NCBI GenBank assembly: GCA_014055465.1
Contig: WIAF01000009.1
Coordinates: 119,966 to 183,965, forward strand
Length of the DNA stretch: 64,000 nucleotides
Origin: Nitrospira sp. CR1.1
Lineage (GTDB): Bacteria; Nitrospirota; Nitrospiria; Nitrospirales; Nitrospiraceae
Direction of reading: 5' to 3'
How positions within the stretch are numbered: position 1 is the stretch's first letter; the number at the start of each line of letters is the position of its first letter. The notes below the pieces were generated by a model that saw only the letters and a list, made by a program, of their open reading frames with translations, had not been told where the DNA came from and did not search any database. Positions 8,315 through 17,840 of this stretch are shown here, piece after piece. Both the position numbers and the translations under genes were made by a program.

Positions 8315-9635
8315 AGATCTTCCAGGTCTTCAGGAGTTCAACGGCCTTCTGCAACTGCACGTCGTCCTCTACGGAGATGTCCCCGCCCGCATCGCCCAAC
8401 GACACCGCGCCATTCTTATGCGCAGATTCATCCGCCGGTTTGGATGATGCCGGGTCCTTGCCGGCGGCCGGAGCTTTGGCCGTCTTCGGCTCCGTCTCTT
8501 TCGCGTCTTTCTCACCCGCTTTCGCCACCGTCTGCGTCTGCAATTTTACGACGATATCCGGCGTGATCCCGGTGGACTGAATTGAACGTCCCTTCGGAGT
8601 GTAGTACTTGGCCGTCGTGAGCCGGAGCCCTGACCCATCGCCAAGCGGGAGAATCGTCTGCACGGACCCTTTGCCGAACGAGGTGGTTCCGACGATGACT
8701 GCCCGCCCCCAATCCTGCAAGGCCCCGGCGACAATTTCGGATGCGCTGGCCGAGCCTTCATTGACCAAGATGATCATTGGAGAATCTTCCAGCGTCTCTT
8801 TGGTTTTCGAGAACCACTCGTCCTTCTTCCCCTCGCGTCCCTTTGTATACACGATCAGCTTCCCGTTCCCCACAAACTGCTCGGATACATCGACGGCCGC
8901 CGTCAACAACCCCCCGGGGTTATTACGCAGGTCGAGGATCGTGCCCTGAACCTTCTGCTCTTTGAACTGCTTCAATGCGCGCCCCAGATCCTTTCCCGTG
9001 GCTTCCTGGAACTGCGTCAATCGTACGTATCCGATCGTGTTATCGAGCACCTTGAACTTGACGCTTTCAATCTTGATGGTATCCCGAACCAGCGAAAAGG
9101 CCAGGGGATCTGCGCTGCCGTCCCGCTGAATGGTCAGGTTCACTTTGGTGCCCTTCGGCCCGCGCATTTTCTGCACCGCATCCATCAGGGTCAAATCTTT
9201 GGTGGGTTCGTCGTTCACCTTGGTGATGAAATCCCCGGCCTTGATCCCGGCCCTGTGCGCGGGCGTCCCTTCGATCGGAGAGATCACGGCCAGCCGGTTT
9301 TCCTTCACCCCGATTTGAATACCCACGCCCCCGAACTCGCCTTTGGTCTCGACTTGCATCTCCTTGTACATTTCAGGCGTCATGTAGGCGGAATGTGGAT
9401 CCAGCGTCGACAACATTCCGCGAATCGCTCCTTGCACGAGGTCTTTCACCTTGGTGTCGTCGACATAGTGTTTTTGAACCTGCGTCAACACCTCGGAAAA
9501 GGTGCGCAGCTCTTCGTAGGTTTCAGAGGCGTGGCCGGTCCGCTCCAACCCCTTTTCCAGCACGATTCCGACTCCGAGAGCTACTGTCACCATCAGCAAA
9601 AGATATAACCACCGCCGGCTCCGCCGCTGTTCCAT
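8289..9635 (-). CDS. ctpA: Carboxy-terminal processing protease, S41 family
   Basis: Membrane-anchored periplasmic serine protease of about 448 residues. An N-terminal anchor (about residues 8-26) follows basic residues RRSRR. Then come a PDZ domain (GGVGIQIGVKE to VNLTIQRDG) and the S41 core with the Ser in GSASASEI and the Lys in SFGKGSVQ forming the Ser-Lys dyad. The C-terminus has a Lys/Ala/Glu-rich linker and a short helical end. The ATG at 9635 follows a GGAAGGAA-type site. An upstream in-frame ATG at 9680 would overlap envC. Last gene of ftsE-ftsX-envC-ctpA. Confidence 0.93.
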   Translation of the reverse strand: MEQRRSRRWLYLLLMVTVALGVGIVLEKGLERTGHASETYEELRTFSEVLTQVQKHYVDDTKVKDLVQGAIRGMLSTLDPHSAYMTPEMYKEMQVETKGEFGGVGIQIGVKENRLAVISPIEGTPAHRAGIKAGDFITKVNDEPTKDLTLMDAVQKMRGPKGTKVNLTIQRDGSADPLAFSLVRDTIKIESVKFKVLDNTIGYVRLTQFQEATGKDLGRALKQFKEQKVQGTILDLRNNPGGLLTAAVDVSEQFVGNGKLIVYTKGREGKKDEWFSKTKETLEDSPMIILVNEGSASASEIVAGALQDWGRAVIVGTTSFGKGSVQTILPLGDGSGLRLTTAKYYTPKGRSIQSTGITPDIVVKLQTQTVAKAGEKDAKETEPKTAKAPAAGKDPASSKPADESAHKNGAVSLGDAGGDISVEDDVQLQKAVELLKTWKIFKELRPAA

Positions 9636-9661
9636 AACGTGGGTTCCTTCCTTCCCGAGGC

Positions 9662-10858
9662 CTACCGCTTTGACAGCCACACCAGGGGATCCACCGGTTC
9701 TGCCCCCTCGCGCAGCTCAAAATAGAGCGTATTCTCTCCTGTCATGCCGGTGTCGCCCGTTTCCCCGATCGCCTCCCCGGCTTCAATCCGGGCGCCCACA
9801 GACGTCAAAATTTTCGATGCATGGGCGTAGAGCGAAAACACCCCGTTGGCATGATCCATGATTATAACGAGTCCGTAGCCTTTCAACCAGTCCGCATACA
9901 CAACCTGACCGGCAAGCACCGATCGTATATTACTCCCTTCCTCCGCGCGAATCTCAATCCCTTTTCGCTGAATGTAGGTGTTGAAGGTCGGGTGCTTCTG
10001 CCGGCCGAAATACGACACCACCTGCCCGTCTGTCGGCCACAACAGCGTTCCCCGTAATGCCCGGAGCCCTCCCCCGGCGATTGGAGGGCGGTTCGCCAGG
10101 GCGGCCCGCCGCCTCGTTTCAAGTTCTTTTAATAAACTGTCGACTCGATTCGCGGAACGCTCCAGCTCCTCCACCGCCCGGTCATGCGACTCCTTTTCCC
10201 GCGTAATTTTCGCGAGATAGACGCGCTTCTGCTTCTTGAGCCCGCGAATTTGGGCCAGTTTTTCCTCTGTGCTGAGCTTATAGGCAAAAATCCCCTGCCG
10301 CGCTTCCTCCCGGCTCCGTTCCACCTCGGCGATCCGCTCGGCATCCTTCCGATAGCCTTCCATGATCTCATATTCCCGCTGCGTCACGGCGGAGAGATAC
10401 CGGAACCGGCGCTGAAAGTCGCCGGCCGAGCTGGCGGCGAGGAGGGTCTTGAGTTGCCAAAACCGTCCCTCGACGTACTGGACCCGCAGCCGGGCGGCAA
10501 TGGCCTCCTGCCGTTCGTCGATGCGTTCGGACAGACGGCTCAGCTGCACGCCCATCTGCTCGATTTCCGCATCCTTTTTTTTCAGCTTTCTGACGGTCTC
10601 CTGATGTTCCTGCCGGTAGCGCACCAGACGCTCGTCCAACGACTGCAGTCCCTGCAGCACCGACTCGCGTTTTTTCTCGGCTTCATCCGCCTTTTTTCGC
10701 TTCTCGACGATGGTCCCGCGCAATTTTTCCAGCGTTTTCTTTTCCCGCTCGATCTTATCGGCATAGGAATCCTTACGCTCGGCATCTGCCGGCATCGGGC
10801 TCATGACCAAAACCGCCTGGACGCTCAACACGATCCATCCCCACTGCATCCGTGTCAT
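9662..10858 (-). CDS. envC: Murein hydrolase activator, EnvC/LytM family
   Basis: 398 residues: signal peptide (residues 1-27, ending near ADA), long coiled coils (about 30-260, rich in Lys/Glu), and a C-terminal LytM/M23 fold (DGQVVSYFGRQ to DPLVWLSKR). The zinc ligands of active M23 peptidases look replaced: TYIQRKGIEI lacks the usual HxGxD pattern and LYFELRE stands where HFE-type motifs occur. This fits a non-enzymatic EnvC-type activator that couples FtsEX to amidases. It overlaps ftsX by 4 bp. Confidence 0.9.
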   Translation of the reverse strand: MTRMQWGWIVLSVQAVLVMSPMPADAERKDSYADKIEREKKTLEKLRGTIVEKRKKADEAEKKRESVLQGLQSLDERLVRYRQEHQETVRKLKKKDAEIEQMGVQLSRLSERIDERQEAIAARLRVQYVEGRFWQLKTLLAASSAGDFQRRFRYLSAVTQREYEIMEGYRKDAERIAEVERSREEARQGIFAYKLSTEEKLAQIRGLKKQKRVYLAKITREKESHDRAVEELERSANRVDSLLKELETRRRAALANRPPIAGGGLRALRGTLLWPTDGQVVSYFGRQKHPTFNTYIQRKGIEIRAEEGSNIRSVLAGQVVYADWLKGYGLVIIMDHANGVFSLYAHASKILTSVGARIEAGEAIGETGDTGMTGENTLYFELREGAEPVDPLVWLSKR

Positions 10859-11754
10859 GCCCGTCCCTCGCCAAAACGTAACAGCGAGAGGAAACTACCG
10901 GCGCAGCCGAGAAAGAGCCCCACCAGCATGAGCACGACGCACATGTCGAAAGGGAAAAATGTCAGCAGCGCATCAACACCCAGGAACCGCGTGGCGGAAT
11001 GAATTTGATGGCGGAACAATTCGAACCCGCCTTTGAGGATCACCAGTGACAGGGCGCTTCCACAAAGGCCCAATGCGGCGCCTTCCAGCAAATAGGGCAC
11101 CCGGATGAACGTGGCGCTTGCCCCGATCAACCCCAGAATTTCGATTTCCTCACGACGGGAATAGAGGGCCAGGCGAATCGTGTTGGCGATGATCGTCACC
11201 GAGGCGGCCGACAAAATCATACCGACAATAATGGCAGCCACCTCAATGTATCGCACAATACCCGCTAAGGCCTCCACCCATTCCTGGTTATACTGAACCT
11301 GACCGACGCCGGGAATCAGTTGTGTGCGATTGGCCCAGCGCCGCATGGCGTCGGAGGAGCGAGACTCCGCGGTCAACGTCACGACGAATGAGGCCGGGAG
11401 CGGGTTTTGCCCGAGTCCCTGCAGCAGCCGAGACTCGGAGGGAAATTGGGCCTGAAAATCAGCCAACGCCCGTTCCTTGGACACAAACGTCAATGATCCG
11501 ATCGCTCGATCAGCTTTCAGTTGCTGCTCAATATCGTTGCGTGCCTGCTCAGTCACGTCGTCCTGCAGATACACCATGACCTGAATATCCTGTTCGAGCG
11601 AGGTCGCCATGGTTTTCAAATTCACGTAGAGCAACAAAAAGACGCCGACGCAGGCAAAGGTAAAGGCAGTCGTCGCCACCGCGACCAGGGTGGTGGTTCT
11701 ATTCGTCAGGACATTGGCGACGGCCTCTCGCAAGAGGTACAGGAGACGCCTCAC
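10855..11754 (-). CDS. ftsX: Cell division ABC transporter permease FtsX
   Basis: 299 residues with the FtsX layout: one N-terminal membrane helix (about 25-47), a periplasmic domain, and three C-terminal helices separated by a short loop (RREEIEILGLIGAS lies between helices 2 and 3). Partner of FtsE, transmitting ATP-driven motion to EnvC across the inner membrane. GTG start overlapping the ftsE stop as GTGA, and its own stop overlaps the envC start. Confidence 0.95.
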   Translation of the reverse strand: MRRLLYLLREAVANVLTNRTTTLVAVATTAFTFACVGVFLLLYVNLKTMATSLEQDIQVMVYLQDDVTEQARNDIEQQLKADRAIGSLTFVSKERALADFQAQFPSESRLLQGLGQNPLPASFVVTLTAESRSSDAMRRWANRTQLIPGVGQVQYNQEWVEALAGIVRYIEVAAIIVGMILSAASVTIIANTIRLALYSRREEIEILGLIGASATFIRVPYLLEGAALGLCGSALSLVILKGGFELFRHQIHSATRFLGVDALLTFFPFDMCVVLMLVGLFLGCAGSFLSLLRFGEGRA

Positions 11755-12419
11755 GGGGCCACCTGTTCCCTGGACACCACTTTGCCGTGCTCCAGGGTGA
11801 TCACCCGTCGATTGACCTGGGCCAGCACATTGGGATCATGCGTCGCGACGATGATGGTCGTTCCCCGCGCATTGATCGACTTAAACAGCTCGATAATTTC
11901 GCTCGTCAAATCAGGGTCCAAATTCCCGGTCGGTTCATCGGCCAGCAGCATAATCGGCCCGTTGACGATCGCGCGGGCAATACAAATGCGTTGCTGTTCT
12001 CCCGTGGACAGGCCGGGCGGAAAGAGATCTTTTTTATGATCCAGGCCGACGGAGCGCAGTGCTTCCGCGACTTTGCGCCGGATTTCCGTTGTCGATGCGC
12101 CCTGTACCAGCAAGGGCAACGAGACATTTTCGAACACCGTTTTCTTCGGCAGGAGACGGAAGTCCTGCAACACGACCCCCACCTTGCGACGCAGCACGGG
12201 AATCTCCGAGGGTCGCAGCTTCGACAGGCTGCGACCCTGCACGAGAATCTGGCCTTCCTCCGGACGCTCCGCCCCGATCAAGAGCTTGAGCAGAGTCGAT
12301 TTCCCCGCCCCGCTGGGGCCCATCAACAGAACAAATTCGCCTTTCTCGATTTCCAGTGTCACATCGGAAAGGGCCGGGCGGCGATCGTAATATTTTGAGA
12401 CGTGAAAAAGTTGAATCAT
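11751..12419 (-). CDS. ftsE: Cell division ATP-binding protein FtsE
   Basis: ABC ATPase of 222 residues from ATG 12419 (MIQLFHVSKYY); a TTG four codons upstream is less likely. Walker A GPSGAGKST, Q-loop VLQDFRLL, signature LSTGEQQR, Walker B IMLLADEPTGNLD, H-loop VATHD. It heads the ftsEX-envC-ctpA operon for septal peptidoglycan splitting. The 110 bp upstream, up to yraN, presumably hold the promoter. Confidence 0.95.
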   Translation of the reverse strand: MIQLFHVSKYYDRRPALSDVTLEIEKGEFVLLMGPSGAGKSTLLKLLIGAERPEEGQILVQGRSLSKLRPSEIPVLRRKVGVVLQDFRLLPKKTVFENVSLPLLVQGASTTEIRRKVAEALRSVGLDHKKDLFPPGLSTGEQQRICIARAIVNGPIMLLADEPTGNLDPDLTSEIIELFKSINARGTTIIVATHDPNVLAQVNRRVITLEHGKVVSREQVAP

Positions 12420-12528
12420 GAATGGCGACAACGGGAGCGGTCAGCGCACAGCAACAGGTCGGGGCCTTCCCGCATGACATGGCGCGGCACAAACCCGACA
12501 CACAACTCAGACACTCACGGGCATCATC

Positions 12529-12915
12529 CTACCATCGCAGATCATCACCTGCGACGTCGAATGCATTCGCAATATGTTGCACGACTGCACCAGCCCCGGC
12601 ATCGTCCTGAATCAACACGACGTCGAACCGGCACATGCGGTCGTGCAAGCGATGTTGTGCCAAATATTGCGAAGCCAGTTGAATTAACTTGGCGCGTTTG
12701 CGCGCGCCCACCGCTTCCAGTGCCCCACCATAGGCTCCCGTGCGTCGCCGCTTGACTTCGACAAACACCAGAATCCCGCCGTCATCCGCGATCAGGTCGA
12801 GCTCGCCCAACGGGGAGCGCACATTCCGGCCCACAATTCTCAACCCCTGACCGCGAAGGTAGGCTTCGGCCTGCCCTTCGCCCTCATCTCCCAACAGTTG
12901 ACGTCGATCCCGCAT
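12529..12915 (-). CDS. yraN: YraN/UPF0102 endonuclease-like protein
   Basis: 128 residues of the UPF0102 family, with a restriction-endonuclease-like fold: GEGQAEAYLRGQGLRI, NVRSPLGELDLIADDG, and FVEVKRRR with the E-x-K core. Exact function unsettled in the family. It overlaps rnhB by one base (TGATG), the common rnhB-yraN arrangement. Confidence 0.9.
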   Translation of the reverse strand: MRDRRQLLGDEGEGQAEAYLRGQGLRIVGRNVRSPLGELDLIADDGGILVFVEVKRRRTGAYGGALEAVGARKRAKLIQLASQYLAQHRLHDRMCRFDVVLIQDDAGAGAVVQHIANAFDVAGDDLRW

Positions 12916-13604
12916 CAGTCGAGCCGGCTCTCACGGTGATCGCACAGCGAAAGACCTCCCGTCTCGCCTTCCGCAACGCAATGTTGAACGGGCGCGAAAC
13001 TGCGCCGATGAATTGCACAGGGCCCATGCTCCCGAAGCACACGCAGATGCTCCGGCGTGCCATAGCCTTTATGTGCGGCGAAATTGTATTGAGGATACCA
13101 GCGATGGTATTCGACCATCAGACGGTCTCGCGTGACCTTGGCAACAATCGATGCCGCTGCAATGGAACAAGACAGTCCATCGCCTTTGATGATGGCACGC
13201 TGGGGAATTGAGAGTCCGGAAAGAGTGACCGCATCCAGGAGCAGGAAGTCCGGCGGGACCGGAAGCGCCAGCAGCGCACGCCGCATCGCCAACAGAGACG
13301 CCTGAAGAATGTTCAGGCGATCGATCTCCGCCTCCGTCGCGGCGCCAATGCCGACCCCGGTCGCGCGGCGAACAATTTCAGCGAAGAGCCGCTCACGGTC
13401 CGATTCGACGATCTGTTTGGAATCGTTGAGTCCCGGTAAACGGAATCGCCGCGGCAACAACACGGCCGCCGCGACGACAGGACCGGCGAGAGGCCCACGT
13501 CCAGCCTCATCCAGACCGGCAATATGCCGGTACCCGCGCGACCAGGCCTCCACCTCAAATTCATCGGTGGGTCCCCCTGTCGTCGGGTTCAGGCTACCAA
13601 CCAA
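12915..13604 (-). CDS. rnhB: Ribonuclease HII
   Basis: Cleaves the RNA strand of RNA-DNA hybrids. 229 residues with IAGLDEAGRGPLAGPVVAAAV carrying the first Asp-Glu pair, GLNDSKQ, LLLDAV for the third Asp and SIAAASIVAKVTRD. The start is uncertain: a TTG at 13604 gives the listed length, and a GTG at 13553 (before the conserved core) is also possible. Between rplS and yraN in the usual order. Confidence 0.93.
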   Translation of the reverse strand: MVGSLNPTTGGPTDEFEVEAWSRGYRHIAGLDEAGRGPLAGPVVAAAVLLPRRFRLPGLNDSKQIVESDRERLFAEIVRRATGVGIGAATEAEIDRLNILQASLLAMRRALLALPVPPDFLLLDAVTLSGLSIPQRAIIKGDGLSCSIAAASIVAKVTRDRLMVEYHRWYPQYNFAAHKGYGTPEHLRVLREHGPCAIHRRSFAPVQHCVAEGETGGLSLCDHRESRLD

Positions 13605-13642
13605 ACGTGCGCCTCTGTCCTGAGCTGATGGGAAAGACCGTG

Positions 13643-14047
13643 CTAGGCCTTCGCGGCCGCCGCCGCTTCGATCTTCGCTGCAGTCTGCGCCTTACTTTCG
13701 GCTTTGAACTCGCGGTCTTCCACCTTGGCGAACTTGCCCTTTTTCGTCCGCAAATAATACAACTTGGCGCGACGGACACGCCCCTGGCGGACGACATCGA
13801 CTTTCGCCACGTTGGGGGAATGGATCGGAAAGGTCCGTTCGACACCGACGTTATACGACAACTTTCGCACGGTGAAGGTCTCGCTGTTCAGCGTCCCTTT
13901 TCTGGCGATGACCGTCCCTTCATAGACCTGGATACGTTCCTTCTCACCCTCAACGACCTTCACATGCACACGAACGGTATCCCCGATCTCGAACTTGGGC
14001 GCCGTTTTTTTGGTTAAGGATCGTTGGATCCGCTCTAGCCGATTCAT
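13643..14047 (-). CDS. rplS: 50S ribosomal protein L19
   Basis: 134 residues. It starts [14 protein letters not shown] at an ATG preceded by [39 protein letters not shown] [11 protein letters not shown], and [15 protein letters not shown] are diagnostic. The tail is Ala/Lys-rich (about 30 residues longer than the E. coli protein). Downstream of trmD. Confidence 0.96.
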   Translation of the reverse strand: MNRLERIQRSLTKKTAPKFEIGDTVRVHVKVVEGEKERIQVYEGTVIARKGTLNSETFTVRKLSYNVGVERTFPIHSPNVAKVDVVRQGRVRRAKLYYLRTKKGKFAKVEDREFKAESKAQTAAKIEAAAAAKA

Positions 14048-14063
14048 AATCTCTCTCCTCCTC

Positions 14064-14837
14064 TCAACGAACAGGTACCTGGACAAGACTCTCTTGCATC
14101 ACTTCGCTCAACAACCGTCGATCTTCCAATCCAAGCTCGCGATCCCGCAAGAGATCCGGCCGCTTGAGATAGGTGTTCCGCAACGCTTCCTTACGACGCC
14201 ACAGGCGAATTGCCTCGTGGTGTCCCGATACCAACACCTCAGGAACCGCCATCCCGCGCACCTCCGCAGGTCTGGTGTAATGCGGATACTCCAACATCCC
14301 GTCAGTAAACGATTCCTCGGCCGCCGACGCCGCATCACCGAGCACGCCGGGGACCAAGCGGGCCGCGGCGTCGATCATCACCAGCGCCGCCAATTCCCCT
14401 CCGGTCAACACATAGTCGCCGACAGAGATCTGTTCCGGACAAAGGGCCACGTTCACACGCTCATCCATGCCCTCATAATGCCCGCACACAAACACCACGA
14501 CGCGGTCCTCCTGCGCCAGAGACTGCGCGAGTGCTTGCGTAAAGGGCCGCCCCTGGGGAGACGGCATGATCACCCGCAAGGTCGTCCCGGGATGAGAGGC
14601 CTGATACCGGGCGCGCAACGCATCGACGGCTTGCAGGACCGGTTCAGCTTTCATGACCATGCCCGCGCCCCCGCCATACGGCACATCGTCCGCCGTTTTA
14701 TGCCGGTCGAAGGTATACTCACGCAAATTCTGGACAGCAACGTCCAGCAACCCCTTTTCCTGGGCGCGCTTGAGAATACTCTGGCCAAGCACCGGGGCCA
14801 CCATATCGGGGAACAATGTCAGAACAGCGCACCGCAT
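14064..14837 (-). CDS. trmD: tRNA (guanine-N1)-methyltransferase TrmD
   Basis: SPOUT methyltransferase that makes m1G37 in tRNA, preventing frameshifts. 257 residues: [35 protein letters not shown], and the knotted SAM site [33 protein letters not shown] is also typical. It starts one base after the rimM stop. Confidence 0.97.
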   Translation of the reverse strand: MRCAVLTLFPDMVAPVLGQSILKRAQEKGLLDVAVQNLREYTFDRHKTADDVPYGGGAGMVMKAEPVLQAVDALRARYQASHPGTTLRVIMPSPQGRPFTQALAQSLAQEDRVVVFVCGHYEGMDERVNVALCPEQISVGDYVLTGGELAALVMIDAAARLVPGVLGDAASAAEESFTDGMLEYPHYTRPAEVRGMAVPEVLVSGHHEAIRLWRRKEALRNTYLKRPDLLRDRELGLEDRRLLSEVMQESLVQVPVR

Positions 14838-14838
14838 C

Positions 14839-15366
14839 TTACAGGTCTCCGAACCCTTCTGGCAGCCGAACCGTCATCACCCGTTTCGCAACATCGACCG
14901 ACAGCACGAGTTGTTTTGCCGCAGGGATCAGCAACTCTTTCCCGTCCTGTCGCACCACGAACGCCTGGCTATCCGACATGGCCAAGACTTCTTCCAGCCG
15001 GCCTAATACCGTTCCGCCTTCGTCCTGGACAACCATCCCGATCAAGTCGCATTGATAGTACTGATCGGTTGGCAGCGCCGGCGAGTCTCCACGCGGAACC
15101 TGCAAGAGTCCACCGCGAAACTCGGCGACCTGCTCCGGCGTCGTGAACGCGTCAAACCCCATGATCAATGTCGGCCCACCGGACCGCACATGAGTAACCC
15201 GAGTCACGAGACTCTTGCCGCTCGACGCGACAATCGTCACCTCACGAAGCGCCTCAAATCGACCGGGCACGTCGCTCAGCGACCGCACGCGCGCTTCGCC
15301 TCGCACGCCGAAGGATCGCTCGATCCTTCCAATGGTCACAAGCTCTGCCTGATCGAGCGGCGTCAT
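14839..15366 (-). CDS. rimM: 16S rRNA processing protein RimM
   Basis: 175 residues in two beta-barrel domains: IGRIERSFGVRGEARV at the N-terminus, FTTPEQVAEFRGGLLQVPR joining the domains, and YYQCDLIGMVVQDEGGTVLG opening the PRC-barrel part. Assists 30S head maturation with S19. Between rpsP and trmD. Confidence 0.95.
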   Translation of the reverse strand: MTPLDQAELVTIGRIERSFGVRGEARVRSLSDVPGRFEALREVTIVASSGKSLVTRVTHVRSGGPTLIMGFDAFTTPEQVAEFRGGLLQVPRGDSPALPTDQYYQCDLIGMVVQDEGGTVLGRLEEVLAMSDSQAFVVRQDGKELLIPAAKQLVLSVDVAKRVMTVRLPEGFGDL

Positions 15367-15375
15367 GAGATCCGG

Positions 15376-15684
15376 TTACTTTTTGTTCTTCTCGTCTTTT
15401 CCCGGCTTCTCAGCCTTCGCACTCTTCTCGGTCTCGAACTCTTTCCAGACCCCATGCCGCTTCAAGAGCGTCCGCACGGTTGTCGTGGGCTGAGCGCCAT
15501 GCCGCAACCACGACAGCACTCGTTCCGACTTCAGCACCGGGACTGCCGGATCCTTCAGCGGATCAAAAATGCCGAGAATTTCCAAAAACCGGCCGTCTCG
15601 CGGCTTCCGTGAATCCGCCGCGATCACCCGATACATCGGCCGCTTGTGTCGCCCTGTCCGTGCCAATCGTAAATGAACCGCCAC
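15376..15684 (-). CDS. rpsP: 30S ribosomal protein S16
   Basis: 102 residues with the hallmark start VHLRLARTGRHKRPMYR and RDGRFLEILGIFDP. GTG start with a strong GAGGAGG site. The C-terminus is a charged Lys/Glu-rich extension. About 100 bp downstream of ffh. Confidence 0.97.
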   Translation of the reverse strand: MAVHLRLARTGRHKRPMYRVIAADSRKPRDGRFLEILGIFDPLKDPAVPVLKSERVLSWLRHGAQPTTTVRTLLKRHGVWKEFETEKSAKAEKPGKDEKNKK

Positions 15685-15788
15685 TAGAACCTCCTCACAA
15701 TAATGAGCGCTCAGCCATCGGCTGGATCTGCTCGGTTAAGACTCGCTTCTCTATCAGTGACTCCTTGCGCACTCGTGCGTTTGCCCGC

Positions 15789-17138
15789 TCACATTCCCCG
15801 AAGCATTTGGGCCAACTGGCGCCGCCCGCCGGCGCCGCCCGACATGACTTTTGCAATTTTTCGAGCCTGCAAAAACTGCTTGATCAAACGGTTGACCTCT
15901 TGCACGCTCGTCCCGCTGCCGCGCGCGATTCTTTTTTTCCTACTGCCGTTGATCAGCGTATGGTCGCGCCGCTCACGCGTGGTCATGGAGTCGATCATGG
16001 CCGCAACCCGCTTCATTTCTTTTTCGGGCAGTCCGCTGTTCGCGAGGTCCTTCAACTTTTGTCCGCCCGGCAGCATGCCTAGAATCTGCTCGAACGAGCC
16101 CAGCCGATTCATCTGCCCGAGTTGTGACCGGAAATCTTCCAACGTAAAGGTGCTGCTCGTCAGTTTTTTTTGAGCGGCTTCGGCCTCTTCCCGCGAGAAT
16201 GTTTCTTGTGCCTTTTCGATCAACGAAAGGACGTCACCCATTCCAAGGATCCGCGAGGCCATTCGATCCGGATGGAACGGCTCCAGGGCATCGAGCTTTT
16301 CACCCATGCCGAGAAACTTGATGGGCTTGCCGGTCACGGCACGGATCGACAAGACGGCGCCGCCTCGCGCGTCGCCTTCAACTTTCGTCAGGATCACCCC
16401 GGTAAGGCCGACCTGCCGATCAAACTGCCCCGCCATGTTGACCGCATCCTGACCGGTCATCGCGTCGGCCACGAGCAATACCTCGTGGGGAGTGACGGCC
16501 TGCTTGACCGCCACAAGTTCGGCCATCAATTCGTCGTCGACATGCAACCGGCCGCCGGTATCGAGGACAACCAAGTCGTAGCCCTGTTCCTGGGCGCGCT
16601 CCACTCCGCGCTGACAGATGCGCACCACGTCGGCACGAGAAGCATCCACTTGATCGAACCGGTGAACATCGATACCAAGGTCCTGTCCGAGGCTGGCCAA
16701 CTGATCGCCTGCGGCAGGGCGACGCGGGTCGGCCGCGACAAGTAACACGCGCTTCCCCTGGCTCTTGAACAAGCGGGCCAGTTTGCCGGAGGTCGTGGTT
16801 TTCCCGGCTCCCTGCAGTCCGACCATCATGAGAATCGTCGGCGGCCTGGAGGCGAGACTGATACCGGACCGCTCCCCGCCCATCATGCCGCGGAGTTCGT
16901 CCCACACGACTTTGACGACCTGATGACCAGGCGTCAGACTTTTCAGCACTTCCTGACCGATCGCCTTTTCACGAACGCGATCCAGGAAATCCTTGACGAC
17001 TTTGAAGTTCACGTCCGCCTCAAGCAATGCGAGGCGGACTTCCTTCAGCGCTTCCGCAATATTGTCCTCCGTGAGCACACCCTGCCCACGAAGCTTCTTG
17101 AGAATCCGTTCAAACTTTTCGCTCAGCGCGTCAAGCAC
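15789..17138 (-). CDS. ffh: Signal recognition particle protein Ffh
   Basis: SRP GTPase of 449 residues. N domain, G domain with GLQGAGKTTTSGKLA (G1), DPRRPAAGDQL, VVLDTGGRLHVD, LTKVEGDARGGA (G4) and a Met-containing M domain ending in GGAGGRRQLAQMLRGM. It targets membrane proteins co-translationally. GTG start with GGTGAC upstream. Head of ffh-rpsP-rimM-trmD-rplS-rnhB-yraN. Confidence 0.96.
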   Translation of the reverse strand: MLDALSEKFERILKKLRGQGVLTEDNIAEALKEVRLALLEADVNFKVVKDFLDRVREKAIGQEVLKSLTPGHQVVKVVWDELRGMMGGERSGISLASRPPTILMMVGLQGAGKTTTSGKLARLFKSQGKRVLLVAADPRRPAAGDQLASLGQDLGIDVHRFDQVDASRADVVRICQRGVERAQEQGYDLVVLDTGGRLHVDDELMAELVAVKQAVTPHEVLLVADAMTGQDAVNMAGQFDRQVGLTGVILTKVEGDARGGAVLSIRAVTGKPIKFLGMGEKLDALEPFHPDRMASRILGMGDVLSLIEKAQETFSREEAEAAQKKLTSSTFTLEDFRSQLGQMNRLGSFEQILGMLPGGQKLKDLANSGLPEKEMKRVAAMIDSMTTRERRDHTLINGSRKKRIARGSGTSVQEVNRLIKQFLQARKIAKVMSGGAGGRRQLAQMLRGM

Positions 17139-17461
17139 CAGTCACCAAAGAAAAAGGCCATCGAAGCCGGGTTCGAGCCAGAGCTCCGATCGCCTGGAAA
17201 AACATCAAAAAAATAGCATCGGGCAGTCTATAGAAGGGGGGCGCGTGAAGTCAAGATATTCGAGCCCTCCGGGATGCGCTGTCCCAGGGAGACTTTCCCT
17301 GCATCACGTGCGAGAAGAGGGGGTGCGTCAGGACTCGTTCGGAGCTGCGAGGCGAGCAAAGGTTCCGCTCTTCATCCTCGAATACCGACAGGAATTCCAT
17401 GGAAGCCGTTCAGGACAGTCGTTGCGCATGCGCGCCATCGCATCATCTGGCATGCATTTTG
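17139..17461. other. Intergenic region without a recognisable gene
   Basis: Lies between ffh (leftwards) and the DUF4321 gene (rightwards) and must hold the ffh promoter. I see no SRP RNA core, no tRNA and no convincing small ORF here. Confidence 0.4.
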
Positions 17462-17490
17462 TTGACATCATTTTATGCTTCCGATATGGT
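17462..17490 (+). promoter_or_regulatory. Promoter of the DUF4321-like gene
   Basis: TTGACA, exactly 17 bases, TATGGT, about 50 bp before the ATG at 17541. A near-consensus sigma70 promoter. Confidence 0.65.
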
Positions 17491-17540
17491 GCCTCAAGTC
17501 GGCACAGACCGCCGATAGGGTGAACCAGGAGACGCATTGG

Positions 17541-17801
17541 ATGAGAAAATCGATCGGCATGCTGCTGATCTTTATCCTGATCGGCGGAATGCTGGGCGGG
17601 ATTTTCGGAGAAATTCTTCGCGTGATGGCCCCGAACGGCGCGATTCAAAATATCTTCGCTAGCAATTTCTCTCCAGGCATCAACCCGCCACTGACACTTG
17701 ATCTAGTACTCCTCAAGTTAACCTTCGGCTTCAGCATCAAGGTCAGCCTGCTCAGCGTGTTGGGGATGTTTCTGGGGGCCTATCTTTATAAACAAATGTG
17801 A
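17541..17801 (+). CDS. Small membrane protein, DUF4321-like
   Basis: 86 residues with two hydrophobic segments (about 6-28 and 62-82) and a short loop containing NIFASNFSPGINPPL. This two-helix layout fits the DUF4321 family often found near conserved housekeeping genes. Function unknown. The ATG follows CCAGGAG, and a near-consensus promoter is directly upstream. An earlier in-frame start at 17475 would place non-hydrophobic residues before the first helix and overlap the promoter. Confidence 0.7.
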   Translation: MRKSIGMLLIFILIGGMLGGIFGEILRVMAPNGAIQNIFASNFSPGINPPLTLDLVLLKLTFGFSIKVSLLSVLGMFLGAYLYKQM

Positions 17802-17840
17802 CCGCGATTCGCTCCGTCGCCCCGGCCTCTCGCCACTCCG

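Noticed and set aside
17139..17460. Possible SRP RNA next to ffh
   Set aside because: No GGUC-x-GGAAGGAAGCAGCC-type core is present on either strand.
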